NCBI RefSeq assembly: GCF_003298505.1
Contig: NZ_QNGB01000008.1
Coordinates: 1 to 64,000, forward strand
Direction: 5' to 3'
Origin: Roseovarius sp. TE539
GTDB lineage: Bacteria; Pseudomonadota; Alphaproteobacteria; Rhodobacterales; Rhodobacteraceae
Length of the DNA stretch: 64,000 nucleotides
Part shown: piece by piece, positions 8,352-16,422 of the stretch
Numbering within the stretch: the stretch's first letter is position 1
How the letters are laid out: the number at the start of each line of letters is the position of its first letter
Notes under the pieces: model-generated
The model's database searches: none
Told to the model about the DNA's origin: nothing
What the model saw: only the letters and a program-made list of their open reading frames with translations
Translations under genes and position numbers: made by a program

Positions 8352-9076
8352 GCGGCGATCCAGGCGGTCAGGTGCCCGATATCAGGAAAAACGTCATCGG
8401 CATGCGGGGCCAGTTCGGCGCGTGCCGCCATACCGGTCAGGACACCGAGCACCTGCATGCCCGCAGCACGCCCGGCAAGAAGGTCATGAGTGCTGTCGCC
8501 CACCATGACGATCCGCTCGGGTGCAAGACCAGATTGCGACGCGAAGGCCAGCAGCGGACCGGGATCCGGCTTGGCCCCGTAGCCGCTGTCAAATCCGGCG
8601 ATGAAATCGAAATGCGTCTCGACACCCGCCACCGAAAGATGCGCGCGGGCGCCGTATTCGGTGTCGTTTGTCATCACGCCAAGGCGCAGTCCGACGGCCT
8701 TCAGGCCGCTCAGAAACGGGGCCAGCGGGACCGCGGGGGCCAGGGGCGCCTCGGCCGAACTCAGCATCAGGAAACGCTCGATCTCCTCCACGTTGCGCCC
8801 GGGCAGGGCCGCGGCGGCGCATTCGGCCGCCTCGCGGTTGGTTCCCGCGATGACGGGGCTTTCCTTTTCGAACCTCCCCGCATCAAGATCGTAGAGAAGC
8901 GCCGAGGCGATGCGCCGCGCCGCGGTTTCGTCATCGCCGGCCAGCTCACGGATCGCCTGAGCGGCCCAGACATTCCAGGTTCCGTGGAAATCAAACAGGG
9001 TGCCGTCCTTGTCGAAAATGATCCCGTCGACCCGATTGGCGGACCGGGCAGACGTCGCATGCCTGCCGCCGGTCAT
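8348..9076 (-). CDS. HAD-family hydrolase (phosphoglycolate phosphatase-like)
   Basis: 242 residues. HAD motif I is FDKDGTLFDF (about residues 20-29; the first Asp is the nucleophile and the second the acid), motif II is VMTND, motif III includes the Lys of GAKPDP, and motif IV is MVGDSTHD. The helical cap lies between motifs I and II, as in the Gph/PGPase subfamily. It is coupled by four-base overlaps to the DUF3572 gene upstream and the EamA gene downstream. The precise phosphomonoester substrate cannot be read from the sequence. Confidence 0.88.
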   Translation of the reverse strand: MTGGRHATSARSANRVDGIIFDKDGTLFDFHGTWNVWAAQAIRELAGDDETAARRIASALLYDLDAGRFEKESPVIAGTNREAAECAAAALPGRNVEEIERFLMLSSAEAPLAPAVPLAPFLSGLKAVGLRLGVMTNDTEYGARAHLSVAGVETHFDFIAGFDSGYGAKPDPGPLLAFASQSGLAPERIVMVGDSTHDLLAGRAAGMQVLGVLTGMAARAELAPHADDVFPDIGHLTAWIAA

Positions 9077-9357
9077 GTCCAGTTGACCTGTGTGCCGCCG
9101 GGCAGGGCCGCGCGGGCCTGCATCGGAACCTCGGGGGCGAGGCCGGCCCCGGTGCAGAAAGCCATCACCCAGGCGTCGTCCATCATCACGAAGTCCAGCA
9201 CGGACCCCAGGAATTCAGGGTCCGCGGCACGGTCGCGAAGATCGTTCTCGGAGGCGCCCGTAGCGCCGAGGAAAACCGGCAGAAGAACATCATTGGCAGC
9301 CAGCCACCCAAGGCAGGTCAGCGCGACGGTCTCGGCCCGGTCCTGTGTCATGGTCAT
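9073..9357 (-). CDS. DUF3572 family protein
   Basis: 94 residues from the ATG at 9357 (an alternative ATG is two codons on). It matches the small alphaproteobacterial DUF3572 family: AETVALTCLGWLAAND near the N-terminus and DFVMMDDAWVMAFC toward the C-terminus. Function is unknown; the family typically sits next to pleD in Rhodobacteraceae, as here (divergent, 86 bp apart). First gene of a three-gene coupled operon. Confidence 0.8.
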   Translation of the reverse strand: MTMTQDRAETVALTCLGWLAANDVLLPVFLGATGASENDLRDRAADPEFLGSVLDFVMMDDAWVMAFCTGAGLAPEVPMQARAALPGGTQVNWT

Positions 9358-9443
9358 CTCGGTTAATTCCCGGAAAGGATTTCTTAACCTCTGCCACGGA
9401 TATTGGCGACAGGCAAAGGGCAAGTCAGAAAGGCGCAAAGCCT

Positions 9444-10835
9444 ATGTCAGGAAGAATTCTGATCGCGGACGATGTCGCCACCAACAGGATAGCCCTCAAG
9501 GCGAAGCTGTCGGTGGCCCATTATGACGTGCTGCCGGCCGCTTGCGGGGCAGACGCGATCGCCCGGGCCGAAGCCGAGCACCCCGACCTTATCCTCGCCA
9601 GCGCCCGGATGGCCGACATGGACGGGGCCGACCTGATCCGCGCCATACGCTCCCGTCCGGCGCTGGCCGACCTGCCGGTGGTGCTGATTCTTCCCGGGGA
9701 CACGGCAGCGGCCCGTATCGCCGCGCTGCGTGCAGGGGCCGATGACGCGATCACCAAACCGGTCGGCGACCGGATGCTTCTGGCCCGGCTGCGCGGGCTG
9801 CTCCGGCGCCACCGCGGCACCCGGGAACTGCGGATCAACGCCGGGACAAGCGGCACCCCGGGCCTTGCCGAGGCCGCCACCGGATTCGACAGCCGGGGAC
9901 GGGTCGCGGTAATCGCGGCCGACCAGGACCGTGCGCTGTGCCTTCGCACGCGCCTCAAGCCCCATTGCGGGCACGAGCTGACCACCATCGGCACGCATGA
10001 TCCGGTGGGGGCGCTGGCATCCGGCCTGCGGGCGGATGTCTTCGTGGTCATGATCGGGGCGGACAAAGCCGGTGACGGGCCGCGCCGGATGGCCGAATTG
10101 CGCGCCGCGCCACATGCCGGGCACAGCCGGATCGTCGCGGTCATGCCGCGCGAAACGGAGACGCTTGCCGCCGCGCTCCTCGATACCGGCGCCGACGATG
10201 TCGTGACCGCGGGCCTCGACCCGCGGGAAATATCCCTGCGCCTTGGCACCCAGGTCCGACAGAAACTGTCTGCCGACAGGCTGCGCGACCGGCTGAGAGA
10301 TGATCTGCGCGCCTCGGTCATCGACCCTCTTACCGGGCTTCACAACCGGCGCTATGCCCTGCCCTGTCTCGACCGCATGGTCGAGGCCGCGATGCGCACC
10401 CATCGACCGCTGGCGGTCATGGTGGCCGACCTGGATTACTTCAAGCGGGTCAACGACACGCTGGGGCACGCGGCGGGCGATCACGTTCTCAGGAAGGTGG
10501 CCGGCCTTCTGGGCGAAAACCTGCGCGAACATGACCTTATCGCGCGCATCGGCGGCGAGGAGTTCCTGATCGCGCTGCCCGAAACAAACCGTGCCCAGGC
10601 GCGGCGGATGGCTGGGCGGCTTTGCCGGCTCGTGCGCCGCTCCGGGATCGAGGTGCCAGGCCGCAACGAGCCGGTGCAGATCACCGTCAGCATCGGAGTC
10701 ACGCTGGCCCGGTCCGATCCCGAAGGCACGCGCCCGAGCGTGGACATGCTTCTGGGGCAGGCGGATCGCGCCCTTTACGCCTCGAAGGCCGATGGCCGCA
10801 ACACGGTTACCTTCGCCGCCCGCACGGCCGCCTGA
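9444..10835 (+). CDS. pleD: PleD-like diguanylate cyclase response regulator
   Basis: 463 residues: REC1 (1-120), degenerate REC2 (about 150-280) and GGDEF domain (about 290-458). The cyclase site is GGEEF at 370-374 with an REHD inhibitory site at 361-364, so catalysis and product inhibition look intact. In REC1 the acidic pocket (Asp9, Asp10) and Lys105 are kept, but the phosphoacceptor position reads Ser53 (LILASARMADMDG where LLDVMMPGMDG is usual). Phosphorylation control like Caulobacter PleD is therefore unlikely. The start at 9444 follows weak ribosome-binding sequence (AAAGGCGCAAAG). No divK is adjacent, unlike the common divK-pleD order. Confidence 0.9.
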   Translation: MSGRILIADDVATNRIALKAKLSVAHYDVLPAACGADAIARAEAEHPDLILASARMADMDGADLIRAIRSRPALADLPVVLILPGDTAAARIAALRAGADDAITKPVGDRMLLARLRGLLRRHRGTRELRINAGTSGTPGLAEAATGFDSRGRVAVIAADQDRALCLRTRLKPHCGHELTTIGTHDPVGALASGLRADVFVVMIGADKAGDGPRRMAELRAAPHAGHSRIVAVMPRETETLAAALLDTGADDVVTAGLDPREISLRLGTQVRQKLSADRLRDRLRDDLRASVIDPLTGLHNRRYALPCLDRMVEAAMRTHRPLAVMVADLDYFKRVNDTLGHAAGDHVLRKVAGLLGENLREHDLIARIGGEEFLIALPETNRAQARRMAGRLCRLVRRSGIEVPGRNEPVQITVSIGVTLARSDPEGTRPSVDMLLGQADRALYASKADGRNTVTFAARTAA

Positions 10836-10843
10836 TCGCTGCG

Positions 10844-11329
10844 TCACCTGCGGTGGCCGCGGCGCCTTTCCAGATGCGATTCAACGCGGTCGGCAAAGTC
10901 CGCTCTTTCCGCGTCGCTCATTCTGGCCAGACGCTCAAGAAGCAGCCGCTGCCCCATCTCCATCCGCTCGCCCAGGATGGCACGGTGACGCGTCAGCCGC
11001 GCCCCGACCTTGTCCGGATCGAAGGGAGACGCCCGGAGATCCGCAATAAGGGCCCCGAAATCAGGGCGCTTTCGGGCGCCGCCGTGGTCTCCGTCCCGGA
11101 ACGCGCGGCGCATCTCCCGTCCGATGGCGCGCCGGTCCTCACGGTCGAGTGCCCGCGTAAGCGGGCCGCCGATGCCGCGCGCATGGTGGGGATGAGCCCC
11201 GTGCCCCCATGTGAAATAGGCAGTACCGACAGCGCCAAAGACCAGAAGGTTTACAGCCAGAGAGACTGCCAGAAGCACGCGCATCCACCGCCCGGTGCTG
11301 CCCTGCGCGGGTGGGTTGGGATCTGTCAT
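10844..11329 (-). CDS. Periplasmic heavy-metal sensor (CnrX/Spy-like)
   Basis: 161 residues from the ATG at 11329, which has GGAGG eight bases upstream. One transmembrane anchor (about residues 19-38) precedes a His-rich segment (HGAHPHHAR) and a mostly helical charged domain, the layout of the heavy-metal-resistance / CnrX family (PF13801-like) that binds metals in the periplasm and signals to an anti-sigma factor. It overlaps the upstream membrane-protein gene by ATGA and is the last gene of the sigma-factor operon. Which metal, if any, is not evident. Confidence 0.75.
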   Translation of the reverse strand: MTDPNPPAQGSTGRWMRVLLAVSLAVNLLVFGAVGTAYFTWGHGAHPHHARGIGGPLTRALDREDRRAIGREMRRAFRDGDHGGARKRPDFGALIADLRASPFDPDKVGARLTRHRAILGERMEMGQRLLLERLARMSDAERADFADRVESHLERRRGHRR

Positions 11330-11697
11330 AGCGATGCCTCCCCGATCAGGTCCAGCCCGGTACCGGGCATGATGTCGATCACATGCGCATTTTGCACCTG
11401 ATCCAGCGAATCCCGCGCCCACGCCTGCAGGTCGCCGGGCGGATCGAAACCGATCCACATCCCGGCCAGGGTCGCCGCGGCCAGCCCCGCGGCCGCCGGC
11501 CAGCCACCGAGCGCGTCGAGAAACTGCCGCAGGCGCCCGCTTGAGCGCCGCGCATGTGCCCGCACTCGGAAACCCGCCTGCGTCGCATCGGCGTCCGCGG
11601 CGATACGGGCCAGCAGTGCCGCGGAAGGGTCCGGGGTCCGCTCCCGGGCTGCCTCGAAGAAAACGTCCAGGTCGCGTTGATCGTCATTGCCCGCCAT
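11326..11697 (-). CDS. Probable anti-sigma factor, single-pass membrane protein
   Basis: 123 residues from ATG 11697, preferred over ATG 11715 because GGGG lies seven bases upstream of the former while the latter has a purine tract with no spacing. An acidic cytosolic N-terminus (about 50 residues), one hydrophobic segment (residues about 67-84) and a short periplasmic tail give the topology of a small anti-sigma factor. It overlaps the end of the sigma gene and the start of the metal-sensor gene. No ZAS zinc motif is present. The role is inferred from position (compare CnrY in cnrYXH). Confidence 0.6.
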   Translation of the reverse strand: MAGNDDQRDLDVFFEAARERTPDPSAALLARIAADADATQAGFRVRAHARRSSGRLRQFLDALGGWPAAAGLAAATLAGMWIGFDPPGDLQAWARDSLDQVQNAHVIDIMPGTGLDLIGEASL

Positions 11698-12274
11698 CGG
11701 TATACCCCAGTTCATCCTTTCTTTGCGTCAGATCCGCCGCCAATGCCCGCTTGCCGCGCGCGATCAGGCTTTCCACGGCCTCGATCCCGGTGTCCATGAT
11801 CTCGGCGATCTCGGGATTGGCAAGCCCGTCGATATGGCGCAATTCCACGGCCTCCCTTTGCCGCGCCGGCAGCCGCGCCAACGCCGCGCGCAGGGCCTCG
11901 GCCCGGGCGTCGTCCTGCATTCTCTCTTCGACACCCGCCGCCGGATCAACCGGTTCGGCGACCGCGCTCAGGGCCACGCCGCGCGTCCGCCGCTGCCGGT
12001 CCGTGCACAGGTTGGCCACCACGCGGTACAACCAGGTGCTGACCCGGGCCGAACCGGGCTCCCAGCGGGGGGCCACCTTCCACAGGCGCAACATCGCCTC
12101 CTGGGTCACATCCTCGGCCTCCGCCCGGATGCCAAGACGGCGCGTCGCCTGCGCAAGAACCCACGGCGCCAGCCGGGCCATGAGCACCCGCGCAGCAACG
12201 GCATCGCCGCCCGCGTACCGCACCAGCAGGGACTCGTCGGAAAGTTCATCCATCGCATCGTACGGCATTTCCAT
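11684..12274 (-). CDS. ECF-type RNA polymerase sigma factor
   Basis: 196 residues from ATG 12274 (AGGAGA upstream). Region 2 is clear ([20 protein letters not shown] and [18 protein letters not shown], each about residues 75-120) and region 4 forms the helix-turn-helix ([26 protein letters not shown], about 145-170; given as landmarks). No sigma 1.1 or 3 regions exist, so it is group 4. Position between an EF-hand protein and a membrane protein plus metal-sensor gene suggests it is released by an envelope or metal signal and drives its own cluster. Confidence 0.88.
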   Translation of the reverse strand: MEMPYDAMDELSDESLLVRYAGGDAVAARVLMARLAPWVLAQATRRLGIRAEAEDVTQEAMLRLWKVAPRWEPGSARVSTWLYRVVANLCTDRQRRTRGVALSAVAEPVDPAAGVEERMQDDARAEALRAALARLPARQREAVELRHIDGLANPEIAEIMDTGIEAVESLIARGKRALAADLTQRKDELGYTDGGQ

Positions 12275-12361
12275 GTCCCGTCGCGGTATCTCCTGCTGGC
12301 GTATCTGGCAATGCCACCGCCGGGCCGGTCGCACAGACCCGTCCGGCCGACGGCGCCGGCC

Positions 12362-12886
12362 CTACTGGGCGCCCTCGGAGCCCTGGTCATTCCAATCATG
12401 CTTGCCATGCTGTCCGTGACCGCCATGCCGGCCCTTCATGCCGTGGCGTCCGTGAGACCCTCCGCGCATCGCCTCGAACTCCGCCTGCGTGACGGTTCCG
12501 TCCGAGTCCGCATCAAGGCGCCCGAACATCCGGTTACCGGATCGCATCCGCATCTCGTCAAAGCCCAGCTTGCCGTCACCGTCGGCGTCGTGGCGTTCTA
12601 TCATCCGCGAGGTCCGGCGTTCCATGCGCGCCTGCATCCGGGCGATCATCTCGGACTGTGACAGGGCCCCGTCGCCATCGGTATCCGCGGCGTCGAAACG
12701 GGCCCGTGCATGGGCCTTCATCTCCTTGCGGGTGATCCCCCCATCGCCATTGGTGTCCAGGTCCGAGAAGGAATGGCGCGGCCCGTGGCCCATCTTGCCC
12801 CCGGCCCCTCCCTGTGCGACCGACCCGGTTGCATTGACCATGAGGATAGCCGCGCTCAACGCGCAGATCAGGCTCGAATTCGTCAT
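12362..12886 (-). CDS. Secreted EF-hand calcium-binding protein
   Basis: 174 residues with a Sec signal peptide (about 1-24) from ATG 12886, which has AAAGGAGA upstream. Four EF-hand loops follow: DTNGDGGITRKE, DTDGDGALSQSE, DADGDGKLGFDE and DADSDGTVTQAE, each with acidic residues at positions 1, 3, 5 and Glu at 12. The C-terminus is His/Gly-rich and could bind a transition metal. Expected in the periplasm. It precedes the sigma factor by 87 bp on the same strand and probably belongs to its regulon; the link to metal or calcium stress is inferred. Confidence 0.88.
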   Translation of the reverse strand: MTNSSLICALSAAILMVNATGSVAQGGAGGKMGHGPRHSFSDLDTNGDGGITRKEMKAHARARFDAADTDGDGALSQSEMIARMQARMERRTSRMIERHDADGDGKLGFDEMRMRSGNRMFGRLDADSDGTVTQAEFEAMRGGSHGRHGMKGRHGGHGQHGKHDWNDQGSEGAQ

Positions 12887-13096
12887 CGGGACTCTCCTTT
12901 GATATCTTTTCTGTCCAGAACCGGGCCGACTGCCCGTCTTCCACCCGTTTTCACGCGCCACCGGCACGGTTCCGTCGCCGCCGGCCGCAAATTTCCATCC
13001 CGCGCGACATGGCGCCGCAAGGCCGCCGCCATATCTTTATATTCACCGGGACATACCCCACACTCACTGCCTGATCCGCAAGAAGGCCACCGAAAC

Positions 13097-13492
13097 ATGA
13101 CCGAAAAAGAACTCCCGGGCCCGCAACATGAGCGCCCCCTCTGGCCGGCCCTGATCAAGGGTTTTCGGCGGCGCTGCCCCAGCTGCGGCAGCGGGCCGAT
13201 GCTCAAGAACTATCTCAAGGTGCGAGACACCTGCACCGTGTGCCGCGAGGATCTGAGCCACCACCGGGCCGATGACGGGCCGGCCTACCTGACCATCCTG
13301 ATCGTCGGTCACCTGATGGCACCGCTGCTTCATGTTTTCTTTACCACGTTCCGCCCTGAACCTTTGGTCCTGTTCACCGTTTTCGCTGTTGGCTGTGTCG
13401 GCCTGTCGCTATATCTTCTGCCCAGACTGAAAGGGGCGATCGTGGCCTTCCAGTGGGCCCGGCTGATGCACGGCTTCGGCGGCCACGCCTGA
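13097..13492 (+). CDS. DUF983 family membrane protein
   Basis: 131 residues matching DUF983, a family found beside cytochrome oxidase and other genes in alphaproteobacteria with no established function. Two CxxC pairs (CPSCG at about 33-37 and CTVC at about 52-55) form a likely zinc ribbon; two hydrophobic helices follow (about 68-90 and 93-113). The start at 13097 is supported by the conserved LWPALIKGFRRRCP region close behind it. Followed by the NUDIX gene after 30 bp on the same strand. Confidence 0.85.
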   Translation: MTEKELPGPQHERPLWPALIKGFRRRCPSCGSGPMLKNYLKVRDTCTVCREDLSHHRADDGPAYLTILIVGHLMAPLLHVFFTTFRPEPLVLFTVFAVGCVGLSLYLLPRLKGAIVAFQWARLMHGFGGHA

Positions 13493-13522
13493 CATCGCCA
13501 CAAGCGAAAGAGCACCGAAAAC

Positions 13523-14218
13523 TTGGACAAGTCCGCAATCCGAGACGCCGCTACCGTGATCGCCCTGCGGGATCGCCGCGGTGATCCGCATGTCCTGATG
13601 GGTCAGCGTGGCGCCACGGCGGCCTTCATGCCCAACAAGTTCGTTTTCCCCGGTGGCGCAGTCGATGAAGCGGATGCCGGTGTTCCGCTGGCAGATCCGC
13701 TGCCGGCGATCTGCGCGGATCGGCTGCTGGAGGATACCACGCGGGATCTGTCTCATGCGCTGGCCGCCGCGGCCATCCGCGAATTATGGGAGGAAACGGG
13801 CCTCGTGCTCGGTCGGCCCGGGGCATGGCCCGGTACGCCCCCCGCGGACTGGGCGGATTTCGCCGCGCGCGGCTGCGTCCCCACGGCGTCCGCCCTGCAA
13901 TTCTTCTTTCGCGCGATAACCCCGCCGGGTCGCCCGCGGCGCTTCGACGCCCGGTTCTTCCTCGTCGACGCCGAGAACGTCGCCGGCGATCCCGACGATT
14001 TTTCCGCCGCCTGCGAGGAACTTTCGCACCTGCAATGGGTGCCGCTTGCGCGGGCTCGCGATTTCGATCTCCCCTTCATCACCGAAGTGGTGCTGGCCGA
14101 GGTCGCGGCGCGGGTCCACGATCCCGATCCGCCGGCCTCCGTCCCGTTCTTTCGCAACGACGACGAGGCCAGCCTTTTTCTGCGCCTGCGCGGCGACGCG
14201 GCGCGGCCGGATGACTGA
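13523..14218 (+). CDS. NUDIX hydrolase
   Basis: 231 residues. The Nudix box is recognisable as GGAVDEAD.....(insert) .AAIRELWEETGL (REx2EExG at about residues 86-92), although the segment between the first Gly and the REWEE helix is longer than the 23-residue canonical box. This spacing is typical of the CoA-pyrophosphatase-like or RNA-processing NUDIX subgroup in Rhodobacteraceae. The only start that keeps the N-terminal strand is a TTG at 13523; no ATG or GTG lies upstream in frame within the gap. Likely co-transcribed with the DUF983 gene. Substrate unknown. Confidence 0.85.
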   Translation: MDKSAIRDAATVIALRDRRGDPHVLMGQRGATAAFMPNKFVFPGGAVDEADAGVPLADPLPAICADRLLEDTTRDLSHALAAAAIRELWEETGLVLGRPGAWPGTPPADWADFAARGCVPTASALQFFFRAITPPGRPRRFDARFFLVDAENVAGDPDDFSAACEELSHLQWVPLARARDFDLPFITEVVLAEVAARVHDPDPPASVPFFRNDDEASLFLRLRGDAARPDD

Positions 14219-14275
14219 CATCCGGCGATGCCGGCCCCGCGCGAGACTGCCCGCAAGGGCGGACGAGCGGCCCGG

Positions 14276-15178
14276 TCAGGCCACCGCCACCAGCACCAGG
14301 ATGCTCAGGCTCACCAGGCCGATTCCCCCGAATTCCCGCCAGGTCATGCGTTCGCGGAAAATCAGGACCGAGGCCATCACCGAGAACACCACCTCGACCT
14401 GCCCAACGGCAAAGACGTAGGCGGCGTTCTGCAACGTGAACGCGGTGAACCAGCACAGGCTCCCGCACATGCCGGTAATTCCGATCCACACCGCGGTGCG
14501 CCGCGCCGCGAGGACCCGGCCCAGCTGCCCGGTCTCGCGCCATGCCAGCCATGCCCCGAGCCCCAGCGTCTGTGCCACGGTCACCACCGCCAGCGCCACG
14601 CCCGCGCGCAAAAGCGGGTCGTCGCTTCCGATCTGCAGGGTCGCGCCGCGATAAGCGACCGCCGAAACCGCGAAGAAAGCCCCCGATGCCAGGCCGAGCG
14701 CCGCCGCACGATTGATCAGCCGGCGCACCCACAGGCCCGGACCCGCAGCGTTCTCCGACAGGATCAGCACCCCGACGAGGCCGAGCAAGATCGCACCCAG
14801 GCCATGCAGGCTCACGCTGTCGCCCAGCACGATCAGTCCGGCCAGCGCGGTCTGGATCACCTCGGTCTTCTTGAACGTGATGCCGACCGCGAAATTCCGC
14901 TGCGCGAAAAGCGCCACCACGCACCATGTGGCAAGGATCTGTGCGAGTCCGCCGCTCAGGGCAAGACCCCAGAATAGCGGCGTAAGCCGGGGTACCACGG
15001 CCCCGGAAAAATGGATATGGACAAGGCACAGCGTCACCACGAACGGCGCCGAATAGGCAAAGCGCGCAAAGGTGGCCCCGCCGGCTGACAACGCCGAGGT
15101 GCTCAGGTGTTTCTGCAGCATGAACCGCAGCGTCTGGAACGCGGCAGCCGCCACGGAAAGGATGATCCAGGCCTCCAT
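14276..15178 (-). CDS. EamA/DMT-family transporter
   Basis: 300 residues with about ten transmembrane helices in two EamA halves (about 1-135 and 150-298). The second-half FAVGQVEVVFSVMASVLIFRERM stretch (landmark, about residues 262-284) is the family's most conserved region. Distinct in sequence from the other EamA gene at 7464-8351. It lies 20 bp downstream of the desaturase gene, so it could be in the same transcript. Substrate not predictable. Confidence 0.87.
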   Translation of the reverse strand: MEAWIILSVAAAAFQTLRFMLQKHLSTSALSAGGATFARFAYSAPFVVTLCLVHIHFSGAVVPRLTPLFWGLALSGGLAQILATWCVVALFAQRNFAVGITFKKTEVIQTALAGLIVLGDSVSLHGLGAILLGLVGVLILSENAAGPGLWVRRLINRAAALGLASGAFFAVSAVAYRGATLQIGSDDPLLRAGVALAVVTVAQTLGLGAWLAWRETGQLGRVLAARRTAVWIGITGMCGSLCWFTAFTLQNAAYVFAVGQVEVVFSVMASVLIFRERMTWREFGGIGLVSLSILVLVAVA

Positions 15179-15198
15179 GAGGCCGGTATCGCCGGAAT

Positions 15199-16104
15199 TT
15201 ACCGGTCAGGCCAGAGCGGATGCGGCACCGGATCCTTGGCATGCAGGAAATGCTTGCGGAAAATCTCGGCATAGGACCGATAGTAGTACCCGTCGTTGCG
15301 CCGCAGATAACGTTCCCGGTTTTCCGCGAAAAGCCGTGGCAACCGGTACCACGCGACCTTGGGGTGCATGTGATGCACAACGTGGAGGTTATTGTTCAGA
15401 AACAGCAGCGCCAGTGGCCCCCGATCCTCTATCACCACGGTTCGGCCGCTGGCACGTTCATGGGCGCGATGCTCCAGGAAGGTGCGGATCTTCAGGATCG
15501 AGAACCCCGCGTAGGCCGCGATGAAATACGCCCAGAACGGCATCGCAGACAGGGCCACCGCTGCCAGCACCAAGCCCGCCGCCGGAACCTGGAGAAGCCA
15601 TCCGTTCAGCACCGCCCGTTCGCCAACGCGGATCGCGCGCCAGTCGGCAACGATCATCGCGTGCATGCTGATCGCCGGACCCAGCAGCAGCCGCCCGGCC
15701 AGCGTGTTGTTGATCCTCAGCAGCCCCTGGATGAAACGCGGCAGCCGGTGCCACACCGCAGGATCCATGTAATTGGATTCCGGGTCGTCATAAGGATCGG
15801 TCAGGATCGAATCCTCGTGATGCGCAAGATGCAGATCGCGGAACCGTCGATAGGGCACCATCAGACCCAGGCAGGGAAACACCAGCGCCTCGTTCAGCGT
15901 CTCGTTGCGGAAGGGATGTCCGTGCAGCACCTCATGCGTCAGCGAGGAATGCAACGCGATCGCCAGCACCGCCAGCACGATCCCCAGCGGCAGCCAGGCG
16001 GCGGCGGCAAATGTCACCGCGACCACCCAGATCCCGTAACAGGCAACCAGCAGGGCCAGCGTGGGCCACTCCGCGTCAGGGCGTGGCAGCTTCGGTTCAG
16101 CCAT
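15199..16104 (-). CDS. Membrane fatty acid desaturase
   Basis: 301 residues from ATG 16104. Three histidine clusters are present: HSSLTHEVLHGH (about residues 48-59), HLAHHED (about 92-98) and NNLHVVHHMHP (about 232-242), which ligate the di-iron centre of integral-membrane desaturases and hydroxylases. Hydrophobic helices lie before and between the clusters. It would introduce a double bond or hydroxyl into a fatty acyl or related lipid. Its start overlaps the end of the DUF2061 gene by eight bases, so they are translationally linked. Regiospecificity is unknown. Confidence 0.88.
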   Translation of the reverse strand: MAEPKLPRPDAEWPTLALLVACYGIWVVAVTFAAAAWLPLGIVLAVLAIALHSSLTHEVLHGHPFRNETLNEALVFPCLGLMVPYRRFRDLHLAHHEDSILTDPYDDPESNYMDPAVWHRLPRFIQGLLRINNTLAGRLLLGPAISMHAMIVADWRAIRVGERAVLNGWLLQVPAAGLVLAAVALSAMPFWAYFIAAYAGFSILKIRTFLEHRAHERASGRTVVIEDRGPLALLFLNNNLHVVHHMHPKVAWYRLPRLFAENRERYLRRNDGYYYRSYAEIFRKHFLHAKDPVPHPLWPDR

Positions 16105-16303
16105 GCGAACGCCCCCAGGTGATCCGCGCCCAGACACGTTCATAGATCACGTAGGTGGTCAGCCCGATCCCCGTGTTGATCAGCGCCATCGTGCCTCCCA
16201 CAAGCGCCGAACCGGTCATCACGAGCCCCACCAGGCCCATGACAAGCAGCCCGATACCATTCCACAGAAAGGCCTTGACCACAGTGCGTTTCCGCGTCTC
16301 CAT
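16097..16303 (-). CDS. DUF2061 small membrane protein
   Basis: 68 residues from ATG 16303, chosen because GGAG lies six bases upstream; an ATG two codons earlier overlaps that site. Begins ETRKRTVVKAFLWN and has two hydrophobic helices (about 13-30 and 33-55), the DUF2061 pattern. Function unknown. First gene of an operon with the fatty acid desaturase and perhaps the EamA gene; divergent from the XRE regulator. Confidence 0.8.
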   Translation of the reverse strand: METRKRTVVKAFLWNGIGLLVMGLVGLVMTGSALVGGTMALINTGIGLTTYVIYERVWARITWGRSHG

Positions 16304-16402
16304 CCGCATCTCCGTATTGTCCGATTGTGCCTTGCGACAGGTCCCCTGATACTGGGTAAAGCGCGGCCAAGGGATTCCGAATGTAGTTAACATTTCCCCG
16401 CA

Positions 16403-16422
16403 ATGATGATATTAATCACCAT
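16403..16422. promoter_or_regulatory. Operator-like palindrome abutting the XRE regulator start
   Basis: ATGATGAT-ATTA-ATCACCAT is a seven-of-eight matched inverted repeat in an AT-rich patch directly before the ATG at 16423, inside the divergent gap between the DUF2061-desaturase genes and the XRE regulator. Its position fits an autoregulatory operator. No Shine-Dalgarno sequence lies before the ATG, so the regulator may be made from a leaderless mRNA. Confidence 0.4.
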
